Source: Paenibacillus aceris
Lineage (GTDB): Bacteria; Bacillota; Bacilli; Paenibacillales; NBRC-103111
Direction: 5' to 3'
Assembly (NCBI RefSeq): GCF_017874035.1
Contig: NZ_JAGGKV010000001.1
Span: 186,001 to 250,000, forward strand
DNA: 64,000 nucleotides
Below, in pieces: positions 52,193 through 61,700 of the stretch. Below the pieces are notes generated by a model. It made no database searches and was not told where the DNA came from. It was given only the letters and a program-made list of their open reading frames with translations. Numbering within the stretch: position 1 is the first letter of the stretch; each line of letters starts with the position of its first letter. The position numbers and the translations under genes were made by a program.

Positions 52193-53928
52193 GCTAAAGT
52201 CAACTCCTTACATTTTTGTTCGATTTCTGCTGGAAGGAACGGATTACCGTTGTATTTCAAAACGTTTTTAATTTTATCTGCATGACCAACATGCAGTTTA
52301 ATTTGATCAGCTAATTGACCCGTTGCATTGTTTTCAACAACGATCACTGTTTTTGCTTTCTCTACAAGCGGTCTCAGCTGTTCAGCTGGGAAAGGATGAA
52401 TCAAGCGTACAGTCGCGTGATTCGTTTTGATGCCTTCTTTCTCAACGCGGCGTCTTGCTTCATCAATTGTACCGCCAGTGGATCCCATACCGATAATCAG
52501 AAGATCTGGGGTCTCATGAGGAGCATCTGCTTTGATGGCATCCGTTACTTGAATGTGTTTCAGCTTCTCAAGACGTTTATCCATCATTCTTTGACGATTC
52601 TCAGTGCTCTCCGAAGGACGACCCGTTTGGTCATGTTCTACCCCAGTTACGTGGTGAAGACCATGTTTAACGCCTGGAATCACACGTGGAGACACACCGT
52701 TCTCTGTGAACTCATAACGTTTGAACAATTCATTAGCAGGCAGTTCAGGAGCTTCTGTTACCAGGCTTCCGCGGTCGATCACGATGCGGTTGTAATCCAG
52801 CATTTCAGCGGATTGTTTACCTAGGGAAAGCTGAAGATCTGTCATCAGAATAACTGGGCACTGGTATTTCTCTGCCAAGTTAAAAGCTTCGATTGTATCG
52901 TAGAAGCATTCTTCAATTGTGCTAGGAGACAATACGATTTTCGGGATTTCACCGTGCGTACCGTAAACCATTGCGTTCAAGTCGGATTGTTCTTGTTTCG
53001 TTGGAAGACCTGTACTTGGACCGCCGCGTTGTGTATCAACGATAACGACCGGAGTTTCTGTCATACCAGCCAAACCGATAGCTTCCATCATCAGGGACAG
53101 ACCAGGACCAGCAGATGCTGTCAAAGCACGCGCACCAGCGTAGTTAGCGCCGATAGCCATTGTGCAAGCTGCGATCTCATCTTCCGTTTGGATAACAGTA
53201 CCGCCGAATTTAGGAAGTGCTTTGATCAAATATTCCATTACCTCGGAAGCAGGTGTAATCGGATATGCAGGCATGAAACGGCAGCCAGCAGCTACAGCTC
53301 CAAGCGCGATTGCATCGTTACCGATCATGAACAATTTTTGTTTGCCGTCAGCCGGCTCCAATTGGAAGTCAGCGATAGGGCCGCCTGCCAATTCCAGAAC
53401 GGATTCAGCACCTTTACGAACAGCCTCGATGTTTTTCTCAACGACAGCCGCGCCTTTACGTCCGAATTCTTCTTCAACAGCTTTATTAAACACATCAAGC
53501 GGCAAACCGAGCAGCGCCCAAGATGCACCTGATGCGGCCATGTTCTTAAATAGGGATGTTCCTAGTTCTTCTGCAATTGCAGTAATTGGAACTGGAAACA
53601 GACGTGCTTTAATTCCTTCAGGTAAAACAGGGTTAAATTTGGCATCTGCAACGATTACACCGTTGTCACGAAGCTCGTGAGCATTGAAATCGATACTTTC
53701 CTGGTCAAACGCTACCAGAATGTCCAAATCATCTGAAATTGCGCGAATCGGCTTGGTGCTGATGCGAATCTTGTTATTTGTATGTCCCCCCTTAATCCGT
53801 GAAGAGAAATGACGGTACCCATACAAATAGTAACCGAGACGGTTCAATGCAGTAGAGAAGATTCGGTCAGTACTTTCGACCCCTTCACCCTGTTGACCTC
53901 CGATTTTCCAAGATAACTGACTAATCAC
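52180..53928 (-). CDS. korA: 2-oxoacid:ferredoxin oxidoreductase gamma-alpha subunit (KorA)
   Basis: 582 residues, GTG start after AAAGGAG. The N-terminal gamma domain (SWKIGGQQGEGVESTDRIF, RIKGGHTNNKIRI, 1-180) is fused to the alpha domain (FMPAYPITPASEVMEYL, GPGLSLMMEAIGLAGMTETP from about 200). This architecture is shared with Bacillus and Thermus two-subunit KORs. A TTGACA at 54024-54029 (minus strand) may be the -35 box of its promoter. Confidence 0.92.
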   Translation of the reverse strand: MISQLSWKIGGQQGEGVESTDRIFSTALNRLGYYLYGYRHFSSRIKGGHTNNKIRISTKPIRAISDDLDILVAFDQESIDFNAHELRDNGVIVADAKFNPVLPEGIKARLFPVPITAIAEELGTSLFKNMAASGASWALLGLPLDVFNKAVEEEFGRKGAAVVEKNIEAVRKGAESVLELAGGPIADFQLEPADGKQKLFMIGNDAIALGAVAAGCRFMPAYPITPASEVMEYLIKALPKFGGTVIQTEDEIAACTMAIGANYAGARALTASAGPGLSLMMEAIGLAGMTETPVVIVDTQRGGPSTGLPTKQEQSDLNAMVYGTHGEIPKIVLSPSTIEECFYDTIEAFNLAEKYQCPVILMTDLQLSLGKQSAEMLDYNRIVIDRGSLVTEAPELPANELFKRYEFTENGVSPRVIPGVKHGLHHVTGVEHDQTGRPSESTENRQRMMDKRLEKLKHIQVTDAIKADAPHETPDLLIIGMGSTGGTIDEARRRVEKEGIKTNHATVRLIHPFPAEQLRPLVEKAKTVIVVENNATGQLADQIKLHVGHADKIKNVLKYNGNPFLPAEIEQKCKELTLAWQH

Positions 53929-54134
53929 CGTACGTCCACTCCTTTTGATTGTAGCTGCTCGAAGACATTAAAAGCTAAATTTTTAAGTAAAATAAGATAA
54001 TGCAATAAAAAAAATCTTTCACTTGTCAACCAAATTCTATGCCTTTATGGAGCAAAATGCAAGGGGTACAAACGATTCTAACAGATAGAGTTTTTAGATC
54101 GAACCCATATCAATTTTAGATTGATTCTCAGTTT

Positions 54135-55076
54135 TCATTTCGGAAGATTTGCCAGCATGAAATTACGCCAATTTCCAAACAAAAACGCCTCTACTTGAGC
54201 CTCCCTATAGTTTTTACACAGCGCCTCTATTAAGTTTTCGTATTGTCCGGTATGCCTTAACCCTTTGATCCACTGCTCAATGCCGTCAAAATCTGATCCA
54301 AATCCAATATGTCTTTCTCCCTCCAATGAGCAGACGTGATCAATATGTTTGAGCAAGGCTGCTATAGGTACAGCCAGATTCACGCTATCCACAAAGTAAG
54401 GAACAAATGTGATGCCAATAAGTCCCTGACATTGAATGATAGCTTTTATTTGATCGTCTGATAAATTTCTTGGATGGGGACATATTTTCTGTGCATTTGA
54501 GTGGGAAGCAATAAAAGGTTTACGATACACTTCGACCATTTCCCAGAATGCCGTCTGCGATAAGTGAGACACATCTGCTATTATACCCATAGTTTCTAAT
54601 TCTCTTAACATCAATTTCCCTTTTCTTGTGAAACCCCCTTTTCTAGGCTCCATAACACCGTCAGCAGCCCAATTCGCGTAGTTCCAAGTTAGCCCTATAC
54701 TTCGTACCCCAAGGTGGTAAAGGATTCGTAAATGTGTAAAATTCCCTGCTAGCGCGTCCACACCTTCAAGTGTAAGAATAGCCCCTACTTGCTCTCCGGC
54801 CTCCATATCATGCCAGTCCTGCACATTTTGTATAAACCGCATGCCGGGATGACTAACAATTTTGCGGTGAAAAATATCAACCATCTGTAAAATATGATCA
54901 AATGTAGGCTGCTGGATCGTGTCCGATAAATAGATGGCAAAACATTGAACCCTAACTCCCGCATGCTTTAGTCTCGGATAACTGACATCCAGTTCCTGTT
55001 CTTCCTTGCCAAAATCGAGTTTGGGGTTAACAAACAGTTTTGTTAGCGCATCACAATGACCATCCATAATCTTCAT
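54135..55076 (-). CDS. Membrane dipeptidase (M19 renal dipeptidase family)
   Basis: 313 residues, ATG 8 bases after GGAGG. Metal ligands: MDGHCDAL (His/Asp), LTLEGVDAL (Glu), DVSHLS and ASHSNAQ (His), and a late GSDFDG. Cleaves dipeptides, often with a D-residue, and needs zinc. No signal peptide, so it acts in the cytoplasm. It occupies the place where other Bacillales carry tdh/kbl. Confidence 0.9.
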   Translation of the reverse strand: MKIMDGHCDALTKLFVNPKLDFGKEEQELDVSYPRLKHAGVRVQCFAIYLSDTIQQPTFDHILQMVDIFHRKIVSHPGMRFIQNVQDWHDMEAGEQVGAILTLEGVDALAGNFTHLRILYHLGVRSIGLTWNYANWAADGVMEPRKGGFTRKGKLMLRELETMGIIADVSHLSQTAFWEMVEVYRKPFIASHSNAQKICPHPRNLSDDQIKAIIQCQGLIGITFVPYFVDSVNLAVPIAALLKHIDHVCSLEGERHIGFGSDFDGIEQWIKGLRHTGQYENLIEALCKNYREAQVEAFLFGNWRNFMLANLPK

Positions 55077-55112
55077 TCATCCAGCCTCCTTATTAATCGG
55101 CTAAACAAGACA

Positions 55113-55172
55113 AAAACCTCTTATTCAGAGGTTTGGGTGTAGAATAAAAAACCTGTCTACTAGGTAAACAGG
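55113..55172 (-). terminator. Two tandem terminators after spoVS
   Basis: CCTGT/ACAGG followed by six T (55147-55172), then ACCTCT/AGAGGT followed by TTTTT (55113-55132), both on the minus strand. Confidence 0.8.
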
Positions 55173-55200
55173 CTGCATGCATTATGTATGATACCGCTGG

Positions 55201-55461
55201 TTACCTCGGCTCTACAATTAGTTTGATGGCCGTCCGATCTTCCCCGTCAATCACGATATCTGTGAAGGCTGGTACACAAATTAAGTCAACTCCGCTGGGC
55301 GCCACAAATCCTCTTGCGATCGCTACTGCTTTAATGGCCTGGTTTAGGGCGCCTGCACCGATTGCTTGGAGCTCAGCTGCTCCGCGCTCACGCAAAACAC
55401 CTGCCAATGCACCTGCAACGGAGTTTGGGTTGGATTTTGCTGAAACTTTTAATACATCCAT
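55201..55461 (-). CDS. spoVS: Stage V sporulation protein S
   Basis: 86 residues from ATG 55461 after GAGGAGG: the normal SpoVS length. The Alba-like sequence (LKVSAKSNPNSVAGALAGVLR, then IGAGALNQAIKAVAIARG) is strongly conserved. Needed for sporulation past stage V and tied to septation in B. subtilis. Just upstream the minus strand has GAGAATAT, which fits a SigmaH -10, but no good -35 was seen. Confidence 0.95.
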   Translation of the reverse strand: MDVLKVSAKSNPNSVAGALAGVLRERGAAELQAIGAGALNQAIKAVAIARGFVAPSGVDLICVPAFTDIVIDGEDRTAIKLIVEPR

Positions 55462-55576
55462 GAATAGTACCTCCTCGGGAATGATGGATAGTTCCATTAA
55501 CCATCATATTCTCGAGGTTGCACAAACATGACTTACCACCGAAATCAAATATTCATAATTTTCTGAATTATAAAAA

Positions 55577-56371
55577 CTAATCCATGAATACTTGATCTTC
55601 ATCGTAACGTATGAGCTGAATCCCTTTCGCCAGCCCCGTTTGATCATTCAATTCAATAACGACTGCGTGGAAATGCCATTTCCCTTCATCGGTCACGAAT
55701 CTTACAGGAAGCTGTGTCTTAAACCTCTGCAGCACGGCATTTCGTTCTACCCCTAGAATTCCATCACGTGGACCTACCATCCCTACATCCGTCACATATG
55801 CCGTTCCTTGCGGCAATACCCGGTTGTCATTGGTCTGTACATGGGTGTGGGTACCGACTACCGCGGATACCTTCCCATCCAAATGCCACCCCATGGCAAT
55901 TTTCTCAGAAGTCGCTTCCGCATGGAAATCAACAAAAACAAATTTGTGTTTCTTTCTATCTGCTTCGAGAATCTCATCAACTTTTCGGAATGGACAATCG
56001 ATTGGCGGTAAGAACGTGCGTCCTTGTAAGTTGATTATGAGAAGCTCTTGATCTTTGACTTTAATAACCGTATGCCCCCTGCCCGGTGTTCCAGGTGGAA
56101 AGTTAGCCGGCCGAACCATTTTCTCATCCCGATCAATAAAATCAAATATTTCTTTCTGATCCCATGTATGATTGCCCATTGTAAGCGCCTGAATGCCCAT
56201 CTCATAGATTTCTTTAGCTATAGCGGCAGTAATCCCTTTGCCAGCAGCAGCGTTCTCTCCATTGGCAATGAACACCGCGTGAGGATGTGCTTGCTTTAAT
56301 CGAGGCATGATGTTCTTTAACGCTTTTCTTCCAACAGAACCAACAATATCACCAATAAATACAATTTTCAT
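55577..56371 (-). CDS. ymdB: YmdB metallophosphoesterase (2',3'-cyclic phosphodiesterase)
   Basis: 264 residues. Metal ligands: FIGDIVGSVGRKAL (Asp8), ANGENAAAGKG (Asn), GNHTWDQKE (Asn-His), FHAEATSEK and GTHTHVQTND near 150-185. YmdB hydrolyses cyclic nucleotides and affects biofilm/motility gene expression together with RNase Y. Two-gene unit with rny, separated by a stem-loop terminator at 56449-56475. Confidence 0.93.
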   Translation of the reverse strand: MKIVFIGDIVGSVGRKALKNIMPRLKQAHPHAVFIANGENAAAGKGITAAIAKEIYEMGIQALTMGNHTWDQKEIFDFIDRDEKMVRPANFPPGTPGRGHTVIKVKDQELLIINLQGRTFLPPIDCPFRKVDEILEADRKKHKFVFVDFHAEATSEKIAMGWHLDGKVSAVVGTHTHVQTNDNRVLPQGTAYVTDVGMVGPRDGILGVERNAVLQRFKTQLPVRFVTDEGKWHFHAVVIELNDQTGLAKGIQLIRYDEDQVFMD

Positions 56372-56448
56372 AACGAAATTATAGCTCCTTTATAAACATA
56401 GATGCGTGGACAGTTAAACTCCAAAAGAGCTTCCCTCCAGAAAATAAG

Positions 56449-56475
56449 GAAAAGTGGCTGTATCAGCCACTTTTC
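56449..56475 (-). terminator. Terminator after rny
   Basis: Minus strand AAAAGTGGC / TGATACA / GCCACTTTT. Attenuates between rny and ymdB. Confidence 0.75.
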
Positions 56476-56488
56476 GCATTGGTTACTC

Positions 56489-58030
56489 TTATTTAGCGTA
56501 TTCAACAGCTCGTGTTTCACGAATGACCGTAACCTTAATATGTCCTGGATAATCGAGTTCACCCTCGATTTTTTTGGTAATATCGCGGGCCAGACGGAAC
56601 GCTTCGGTATCATCCACTTTCTCAGGTTGAACCATAACACGTACTTCGCGACCTGCTTGAATGGCGTATGATTTCTCAACACCCTCAAAAGATTCCGATA
56701 TTTCTTCGAGCTTCTCCAAACGCTTAATATATGTTTCGAGCGTTTCCCTGCGTGCTCCAGGTCTCGCCGCGGATAATGCATCTGCTGCTCCGACTAACAT
56801 CGCGATAACTGACGTTGCCTCCACATCGCCGTGATGCGAAGCAATACTGTTAATAACGACTGGATGCTCCTTGTACTTCTTACCAATCTCAACACCGATT
56901 TCGACATGAGATCCTTCAACCTCGTGGTCAAGCGCCTTACCGATGTCATGAAGCAGCCCGGCACGTTTCGCCAAAGTTACGTCTACCCCGAGCTCCCCGG
57001 CCATCAGACCAGCCAGATAAGCTACCTCCATGGAATGCTTCAACACGTTTTGACCATAACTTGTTCTAAATTTCAGTCGACCCAAAATTTTAATCAAGTC
57101 AGGATGCAATCCGTGAACGCCAACCTCAAACGTGGCTTGCTCCCCATATTCGCGGATACGCTCGTCCACTTCTTTACGGGATTTCTCAACCATCTCTTCA
57201 ATGCGTGCCGGATGAATTCTTCCATCAGCAACAAGCTTTTCTAAAGATGTTCGTGCAATTTCACGTCGGATTGGATCAAATCCAGATAAAATAACTGCTT
57301 CCGGCGTATCATCAATAATAAGGTCAATCCCCGTTAATGTTTCCAGTGCACGGATATTACGTCCCTCACGACCAATGATGCGGCCTTTCATCTCTTCATT
57401 TGGCAATGAAACAACGGAAACGGTCGTTTCCGCAACATGGTCTGCTGCGCAACGCTGAATGGCAAGCGTGATGATTTCACGTGCTTTCTTATCGCCGTCT
57501 TCTTTGGCCTGTTGTTCGATTTCTTTAATAAGCTGTGCTGTTTCGTGACGTACTTCTTGTTCTACATTAGTAAGAATAATGCTCTTCGCTTCTTCCATAG
57601 TAAGACCTGAGATACGCTCTAACTCCGAAACTTGGCTTTTATAAAGCTGATCAATTTGATTTTGGGTATCCTCGATCCGCTTCTCTTTGTTGGCAACTTG
57701 CTCTTCTTTACGCTCGAGAGATTCTAATTTTTTATCCAGCGATTCCTCTTTTTGCAACAATCGTCTTTCTTGTCGTTGAATTTCATTCCGACGCTCACGA
57801 ATGTCTTTTTCAGCTTCGGACCTAAGTTTATGCACTTCGTCCTTTGCTTCCAGAACCGTTTCTTTTTTCAGTGCTTCTGCTTCTTTCTTAGCAGCTTCTC
57901 TAATCTGCTCAGCGGCTGTTTCAGCACTGGAAATTTTCGCTTCTGCAAGAGATTTACGGATAAAATAACCAATCCCTAAGCATGCAGCTCCAACAATGAG
58001 AATGATCGCGATCCAGATGAAAGTCATCAT
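56489..58030 (-). CDS. rny: Ribonuclease Y
   Basis: 513 residues. An N-terminal membrane anchor ([20 protein letters not shown]), a long coiled coil (about 30-195), a KH domain ([19 protein letters not shown]) and an HD domain with [12 protein letters not shown] and SHHGD. It starts mRNA decay. I chose ATG 58030, 8 bases after AGGAGG; the GTG at 58039 overlaps that site. The long non-coding region upstream holds several dyads. Confidence 0.95.
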   Translation of the reverse strand: MMTFIWIAIILIVGAACLGIGYFIRKSLAEAKISSAETAAEQIREAAKKEAEALKKETVLEAKDEVHKLRSEAEKDIRERRNEIQRQERRLLQKEESLDKKLESLERKEEQVANKEKRIEDTQNQIDQLYKSQVSELERISGLTMEEAKSIILTNVEQEVRHETAQLIKEIEQQAKEDGDKKAREIITLAIQRCAADHVAETTVSVVSLPNEEMKGRIIGREGRNIRALETLTGIDLIIDDTPEAVILSGFDPIRREIARTSLEKLVADGRIHPARIEEMVEKSRKEVDERIREYGEQATFEVGVHGLHPDLIKILGRLKFRTSYGQNVLKHSMEVAYLAGLMAGELGVDVTLAKRAGLLHDIGKALDHEVEGSHVEIGVEIGKKYKEHPVVINSIASHHGDVEATSVIAMLVGAADALSAARPGARRETLETYIKRLEKLEEISESFEGVEKSYAIQAGREVRVMVQPEKVDDTEAFRLARDITKKIEGELDYPGHIKVTVIRETRAVEYAK

Positions 58031-58418
58031 CTTGTTCACCTCCTCGTTGGTTTCTCCAAGGTGTTAGCCTGGGATTCCGTTCGGTTTTTTAATCCGATTT
58101 TTAATTGTTTGACTAGTCATACATACCCTAAGATAAAAAAGAGTATGGCTTTTAAATGAATGCGCACTGTGCGTTAGAGGCACTATAGTGCTAATAATCC
58201 ATAATCAACAGTGTAAAAATTGGCGGTTTTTACATCTGTCCTCTCAAAATCAATGAAATAAGTATGATTTTGAATACATTATGAAAATATACACTGTTAT
58301 TTTATCTTTTGTCGAAGAAGCTTGTCAAGCGATCTTCCATGAGAAGATCATCTTGATCTGCCAAATGCCACCAAAACGGTTAATGACATGAATGAATTCC
58401 ACCATTTAATTAACGATA
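58031..58418. other. Non-coding region upstream of rny with nested dyads
   Basis: No gene. Contains perfect palindromes CGCACTGTGCG (58163-58173) and GCACTATAGTGC (58180-58191), a hairpin GTAAAAA/TTTTTAC (58213-58233), a stem TCAAAATCA/TGATTTTGA (58244-58273), enclosing arms AACAGTGTA (58207-58215) and TACACTGTT (58290-58298), and AT-rich TTAATGACAT and TTAACGATATTAAT at 58379-58428. Confidence 0.65.
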
Positions 58419-59108
58419 TTAATAATCAAAAGAATCGTCTAGGATTTCAAATTCGTCCTCGCTCGACTCACTGCTTAATTGACTTAGTACCTTAGTTACT
58501 ACAGCCCCCGTATACCCTCTGCGCATAAGAAACGCTGCTGTCTTTCTTTTCTTCTCAAATGTTTCGCCTGAAGTTTGCTTCCATTTTGTTTGGGCAAGTT
58601 TCATGGCGCCTGCTATTTCATCTTCTGGATTAATATTGTCCATTGCATGCTTAACCAGCTCTTTGCGGATGCCTTTTTGCTGAAGCTCTTGGCGCACAAG
58701 ATTGCGACCTTTTTTTTGAGAGATGATACGGCTATCTGTCCACATCTTTGCAAATTCCTCATCATTGAGGTAATTTTGCGAGGCTAATTTATCAATTACC
58801 CACTCGATAACTGGCGGCTCGTAACCCGTTTCTTTGAGCTTGCGCTTCAATTCGCTGGACGAATGCGGACGTCGACCGATGACACGCAAAGCTTTCATAT
58901 AAGCGTTATTCTGCTCTTCATCTTGAATAATGCGTTCTATTTCATGAGAATTTACGAGTTCACCTTTGACTAATCGATGCTTAATTAAAATGTCTTCATG
59001 AACAGAAAAGGCATACTCTTCATTCAGAAATATATTATAGCGGTGCTTGCCCCGCTTCTGCTTTTCCACCATCGTGATCATGGACGGCTGCTGTTCTTCC
59101 TGCTCCAA
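58419..59108 (-). CDS. recX: Recombination regulator RecX
   Basis: 229 residues, TTG start after AAGGAG with 9 bases spacing; a later ATG (residue 10) is possible. Three RecX helical repeats: AYMKALRVIGRRPHSSSELKRKL, SQNYLNDEEFAKMWTDSR and RRGYTGAVVTKVL. Binds and modulates RecA filaments. Directly follows recA with a stem-loop terminator between. Confidence 0.9.
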   Translation of the reverse strand: MEQEEQQPSMITMVEKQKRGKHRYNIFLNEEYAFSVHEDILIKHRLVKGELVNSHEIERIIQDEEQNNAYMKALRVIGRRPHSSSELKRKLKETGYEPPVIEWVIDKLASQNYLNDEEFAKMWTDSRIISQKKGRNLVRQELQQKGIRKELVKHAMDNINPEDEIAGAMKLAQTKWKQTSGETFEKKRKTAAFLMRRGYTGAVVTKVLSQLSSESSEDEFEILDDSFDY

Positions 59109-59132
59109 CCTCTCCAGCTCCTTTAATAAAAC

Positions 59133-59166
59133 GAAAGCACCCTAACTCAAGGTTTAAGGTGCTTTC
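59133..59166 (-). terminator. Terminator between recA and recX
   Basis: Minus strand GAAAGCACC / 16-base loop / GGTGCTTTC then GTTTTATT; leaky, since recX is still in line. Confidence 0.7.
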
Positions 59167-59186
59167 ATGGTATGATATTTTCGACT

Positions 59187-60230
59187 TTATTCGATAGCCA
59201 GTTCTAACTCTTCATCTTCATCGTCAACATTTGGCCCAACCGCGACAATCAAGTTGCTGTTCTCACGGATTTTTTGTTCAATTGTTTCGGACATTGCTTT
59301 GTTCTCTTTCAAAAATTGCTTCGCATTTTCACGGCCCTGGCCAAGACGTTCGCCTTCATAGGAATACCAAGCTCCGCTTTTGTTCACGATATCCATCTCT
59401 GTCCCGATATCAATGATACTGCCTTCACGCGAAATCCCTTCGCCGTACATAATATCCACTTCCGCTTGTTTGAACGGCGGAGCTACCTTATTCTTAACGA
59501 CCTTAATTCTCGTACGGTTACCCACCATATCATTGCCCTGCTTGATTGTTTCAACGCGTCGAACATCAAGTCGAACAGAGGAGTAGAATTTCAGCGCACG
59601 GCCACCTGGCGTTGTCTCTGGGTTTCCGAACATTACGCCGACTTTCTCACGCAATTGGTTAATGAAAATCGCAATAACTTTTGATTTATTGATCGCACCA
59701 GAAAGCTTACGAAGTGCTTGAGACATTAGTCGGGCTTGCAGACCCACGTGGGAATCCCCCATCTCGCCTTCGATCTCTGCTTTAGGCACTAGTGCTGCTA
59801 CGGAGTCGATGACGATAATATCTACGGCACCGCTTCTTACAAGCGCTTCTGCGATCTCTAGAGCTTGCTCACCCGTATCTGGCTGGGAAAGCAACAACTC
59901 ATCTATGTTAATGCCGAGCTTACTTGCATACGAAGGATCCAAAGCGTGCTCTGCATCGATAAATGCAGCTTGTCCGCCAACTTTTTGGACTTCAGCGATA
60001 GCATGTAAAGCTACTGTTGTTTTACCTGAGGATTCAGGTCCGTATACTTCAATAATTCTTCCGCGTGGGAATCCACCTATTCCAAGTGCAATATCAAGGG
60101 CTAGCGCTCCGCTTGAAATCGTTTCAACTTGCATATGAGTCGATTCGCCAAGCTTCATGATGGAGCCTTTTCCGAATTGCTTCTCAATTTGTCGTAATGC
60201 ATTATCAAGTGCTGCGCGACGGTCTGTCAA
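59187..60230 (-). CDS. recA: Recombinase RecA
   Basis: 347 residues. Walker A is GPESSGKTT, Walker [22 protein letters not shown]2 [30 protein letters not shown]-region; [19 protein letters not shown] at the start follows B. subtilis MSDRQAALD. I put the start at TTG 60230, 8 bases after AAGGAAG, since the GTG at 60239 would touch that site. Catalyses DNA strand exchange and LexA self-cleavage. Confidence 0.97.
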   Translation of the reverse strand: MTDRRAALDNALRQIEKQFGKGSIMKLGESTHMQVETISSGALALDIALGIGGFPRGRIIEVYGPESSGKTTVALHAIAEVQKVGGQAAFIDAEHALDPSYASKLGINIDELLLSQPDTGEQALEIAEALVRSGAVDIIVIDSVAALVPKAEIEGEMGDSHVGLQARLMSQALRKLSGAINKSKVIAIFINQLREKVGVMFGNPETTPGGRALKFYSSVRLDVRRVETIKQGNDMVGNRTRIKVVKNKVAPPFKQAEVDIMYGEGISREGSIIDIGTEMDIVNKSGAWYSYEGERLGQGRENAKQFLKENKAMSETIEQKIRENSNLIVAVGPNVDDEDEELELAIE

Positions 60231-60261
60231 AACACTCACTTCCTTCTATCATTATAGGTAT

Positions 60262-60290
60262 ATGATAACTTGTTTCGGGGTGTTTGCCAA
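60262..60290 (-). promoter_or_regulatory. recA promoter
   Basis: Minus strand TTGGCA, 17 bases, TATCAT, about 32 bases before the start. Confidence 0.75.
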
Positions 60291-60299
60291 GTACTTTTT

Positions 60300-60313
60300 C
60301 GAACATACATTCG
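60300..60313 (-). promoter_or_regulatory. LexA (DinR) box of recA
   Basis: CGAATGTATGTTCG on the minus strand, a match to the Bacillus consensus CGAACRNRYGTTYG (one base off) and close to the B. subtilis recA box. It lies just upstream of the -35. Confidence 0.85.
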
Positions 60314-60330
60314 ACTTTTTCGCGAACAAA

Positions 60331-60367
60331 CAAAAAACCGCAACAAAGTTATCGCTTTGTTACGGTT
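60331..60367 (-). terminator. Terminator of cinA
   Basis: Minus strand ACCGTAACAAAG / CGATAA / CTTTGTTGCGGT then T-run. Confidence 0.85.
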
Positions 60368-60401
60368 CTTCCGTTAACACTCATTTCATTATATGCGAAC
60401 T

Positions 60402-61652
60402 CTAGATTTCTTTCAACTGTTTCCATAATTGATAGAGCGCACTCTTCGCTGACCTGTGTTTAATAGACTCCCTGTTTCCCGAAAGCTGTAAAGGAATCAC
60501 TTTGGTTTCCGCGTTCTTTTGAGCAAATCCGATGTATACTAGCCCCACCGGTTTACCTTCAGACGTGCCTGGACCCGCCACTCCCGTAACGGAGATGCCA
60601 AAGTCACTACCGGTTGTAGTAATCAAGCTTTCAGCTAAAATAACCGCTGTCTCGCTGCTAACCGCACCTGGAGCACCTTCGCCTTCGAGTACTTCCATAG
60701 GAACACCAAGCAGCTTATGCTTTAGTGCATTCGAATAACAGATAATTCCCCCTAGAAAGGAATTCGAGCTCCCTGGGATGGAAGTAATTAAATCACTAAG
60801 CAAGCCCCCTGTACAGCTCTCAGCGACAGCTAGAGTCAACTTGCGCTCATCAAGCAATTGCAGCACTATCGTTTCAATCGGAACGTCTTGATCTGCATAA
60901 ATATGTTGACCTAAGCGATTTCTAATCTCTTGCTCTGTCGCAAATATTTTGCTCTCGCCTTCTTCTACAGAGTGTGCACGCGTTGTTAAGCGAATCGTCA
61001 CTTCGCCTTCTTTGGCATACGGTGCAAGGGTTGGATCAGACTGAGCTTGAATCAAATCAAGTAATTCATGCTCTAAATTAGATTCGCCGATACCTGCAAA
61101 TTTGAGCATTTTGGAATACAGAGGAACTTCATCTTTCATAACCGCGCGCAGCCAAGGAACCGCATACTTCGTGAACATGGGTTTCATTTCTTTAGGTGGT
61201 CCGGGAAGAAGGATGAAATGTGTCCCTTCATAAGTCAAAGCGACACCAACTGCAAGCCCTGTTTCGTTATGTAACGGATCGCTGCCTTCAAGCATTAGCG
61301 CTTGACGTCTGTTGCTTTCTACCATATGTATGCCGCGAGATTGGAACATTTCTGTGATTGCTTTCATGGATGGCTCATGAATGAGCAACTGACGGCCCAC
61401 ATACGCCGCTAGGACATCTTTTGTCAGGTCGTCTTGGGTTGGACCAAGTCCGCCTGTACAAATGACGACATCCGCTCTGGAAGCGGCTAGTTTGAGGCTT
61501 TCTAATAATCTATGCTCATTATCGCCAACTACCGTCTGGAAATACATGTCCACGCCAATCGCCGCACATTCCCTAGAAAGGAATTGTGCATTCGTATTTA
61601 CAATTTGGCCAAGTAAAAGCTCTGTTCCAACAGCAACAATTTCTGCTTTCAT
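60402..61652 (-). CDS. cinA: CinA competence/damage-inducible protein
   Basis: 416 residues from ATG 61652, after AAGGAGGAAG. N-terminal MoCF-like domain (KAEIVAVGTELLLGQIVNTNAQFL, CTGGLGPTQDD) and C-terminal CinA_C domain with LAVAESCTGGLLSDLIT and SVTGVAGPGTSEGKPVG. Known activities are ADP-ribose pyrophosphatase and nicotinamide mononucleotide deamidase; RecA localisation is reported in S. pneumoniae. Located directly upstream of recA, as is usual. Confidence 0.95.
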   Translation of the reverse strand: MKAEIVAVGTELLLGQIVNTNAQFLSRECAAIGVDMYFQTVVGDNEHRLLESLKLAASRADVVICTGGLGPTQDDLTKDVLAAYVGRQLLIHEPSMKAITEMFQSRGIHMVESNRRQALMLEGSDPLHNETGLAVGVALTYEGTHFILLPGPPKEMKPMFTKYAVPWLRAVMKDEVPLYSKMLKFAGIGESNLEHELLDLIQAQSDPTLAPYAKEGEVTIRLTTRAHSVEEGESKIFATEQEIRNRLGQHIYADQDVPIETIVLQLLDERKLTLAVAESCTGGLLSDLITSIPGSSNSFLGGIICYSNALKHKLLGVPMEVLEGEGAPGAVSSETAVILAESLITTTGSDFGISVTGVAGPGTSEGKPVGLVYIGFAQKNAETKVIPLQLSGNRESIKHRSAKSALYQLWKQLKEI

Positions 61653-61673
61653 CCAAGCTTCCTCCTTAAAATA

Positions 61674-61700
61674 GAAAAAAACCAATAGGTCTCCCTATTG
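61674..61700 (-). terminator. Terminator overlapping the end of pgsA
   Basis: Minus strand CAATAGG / GAGA / CCTATTG followed by G and seven T; its 5' arm includes the pgsA stop. Confidence 0.75.
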
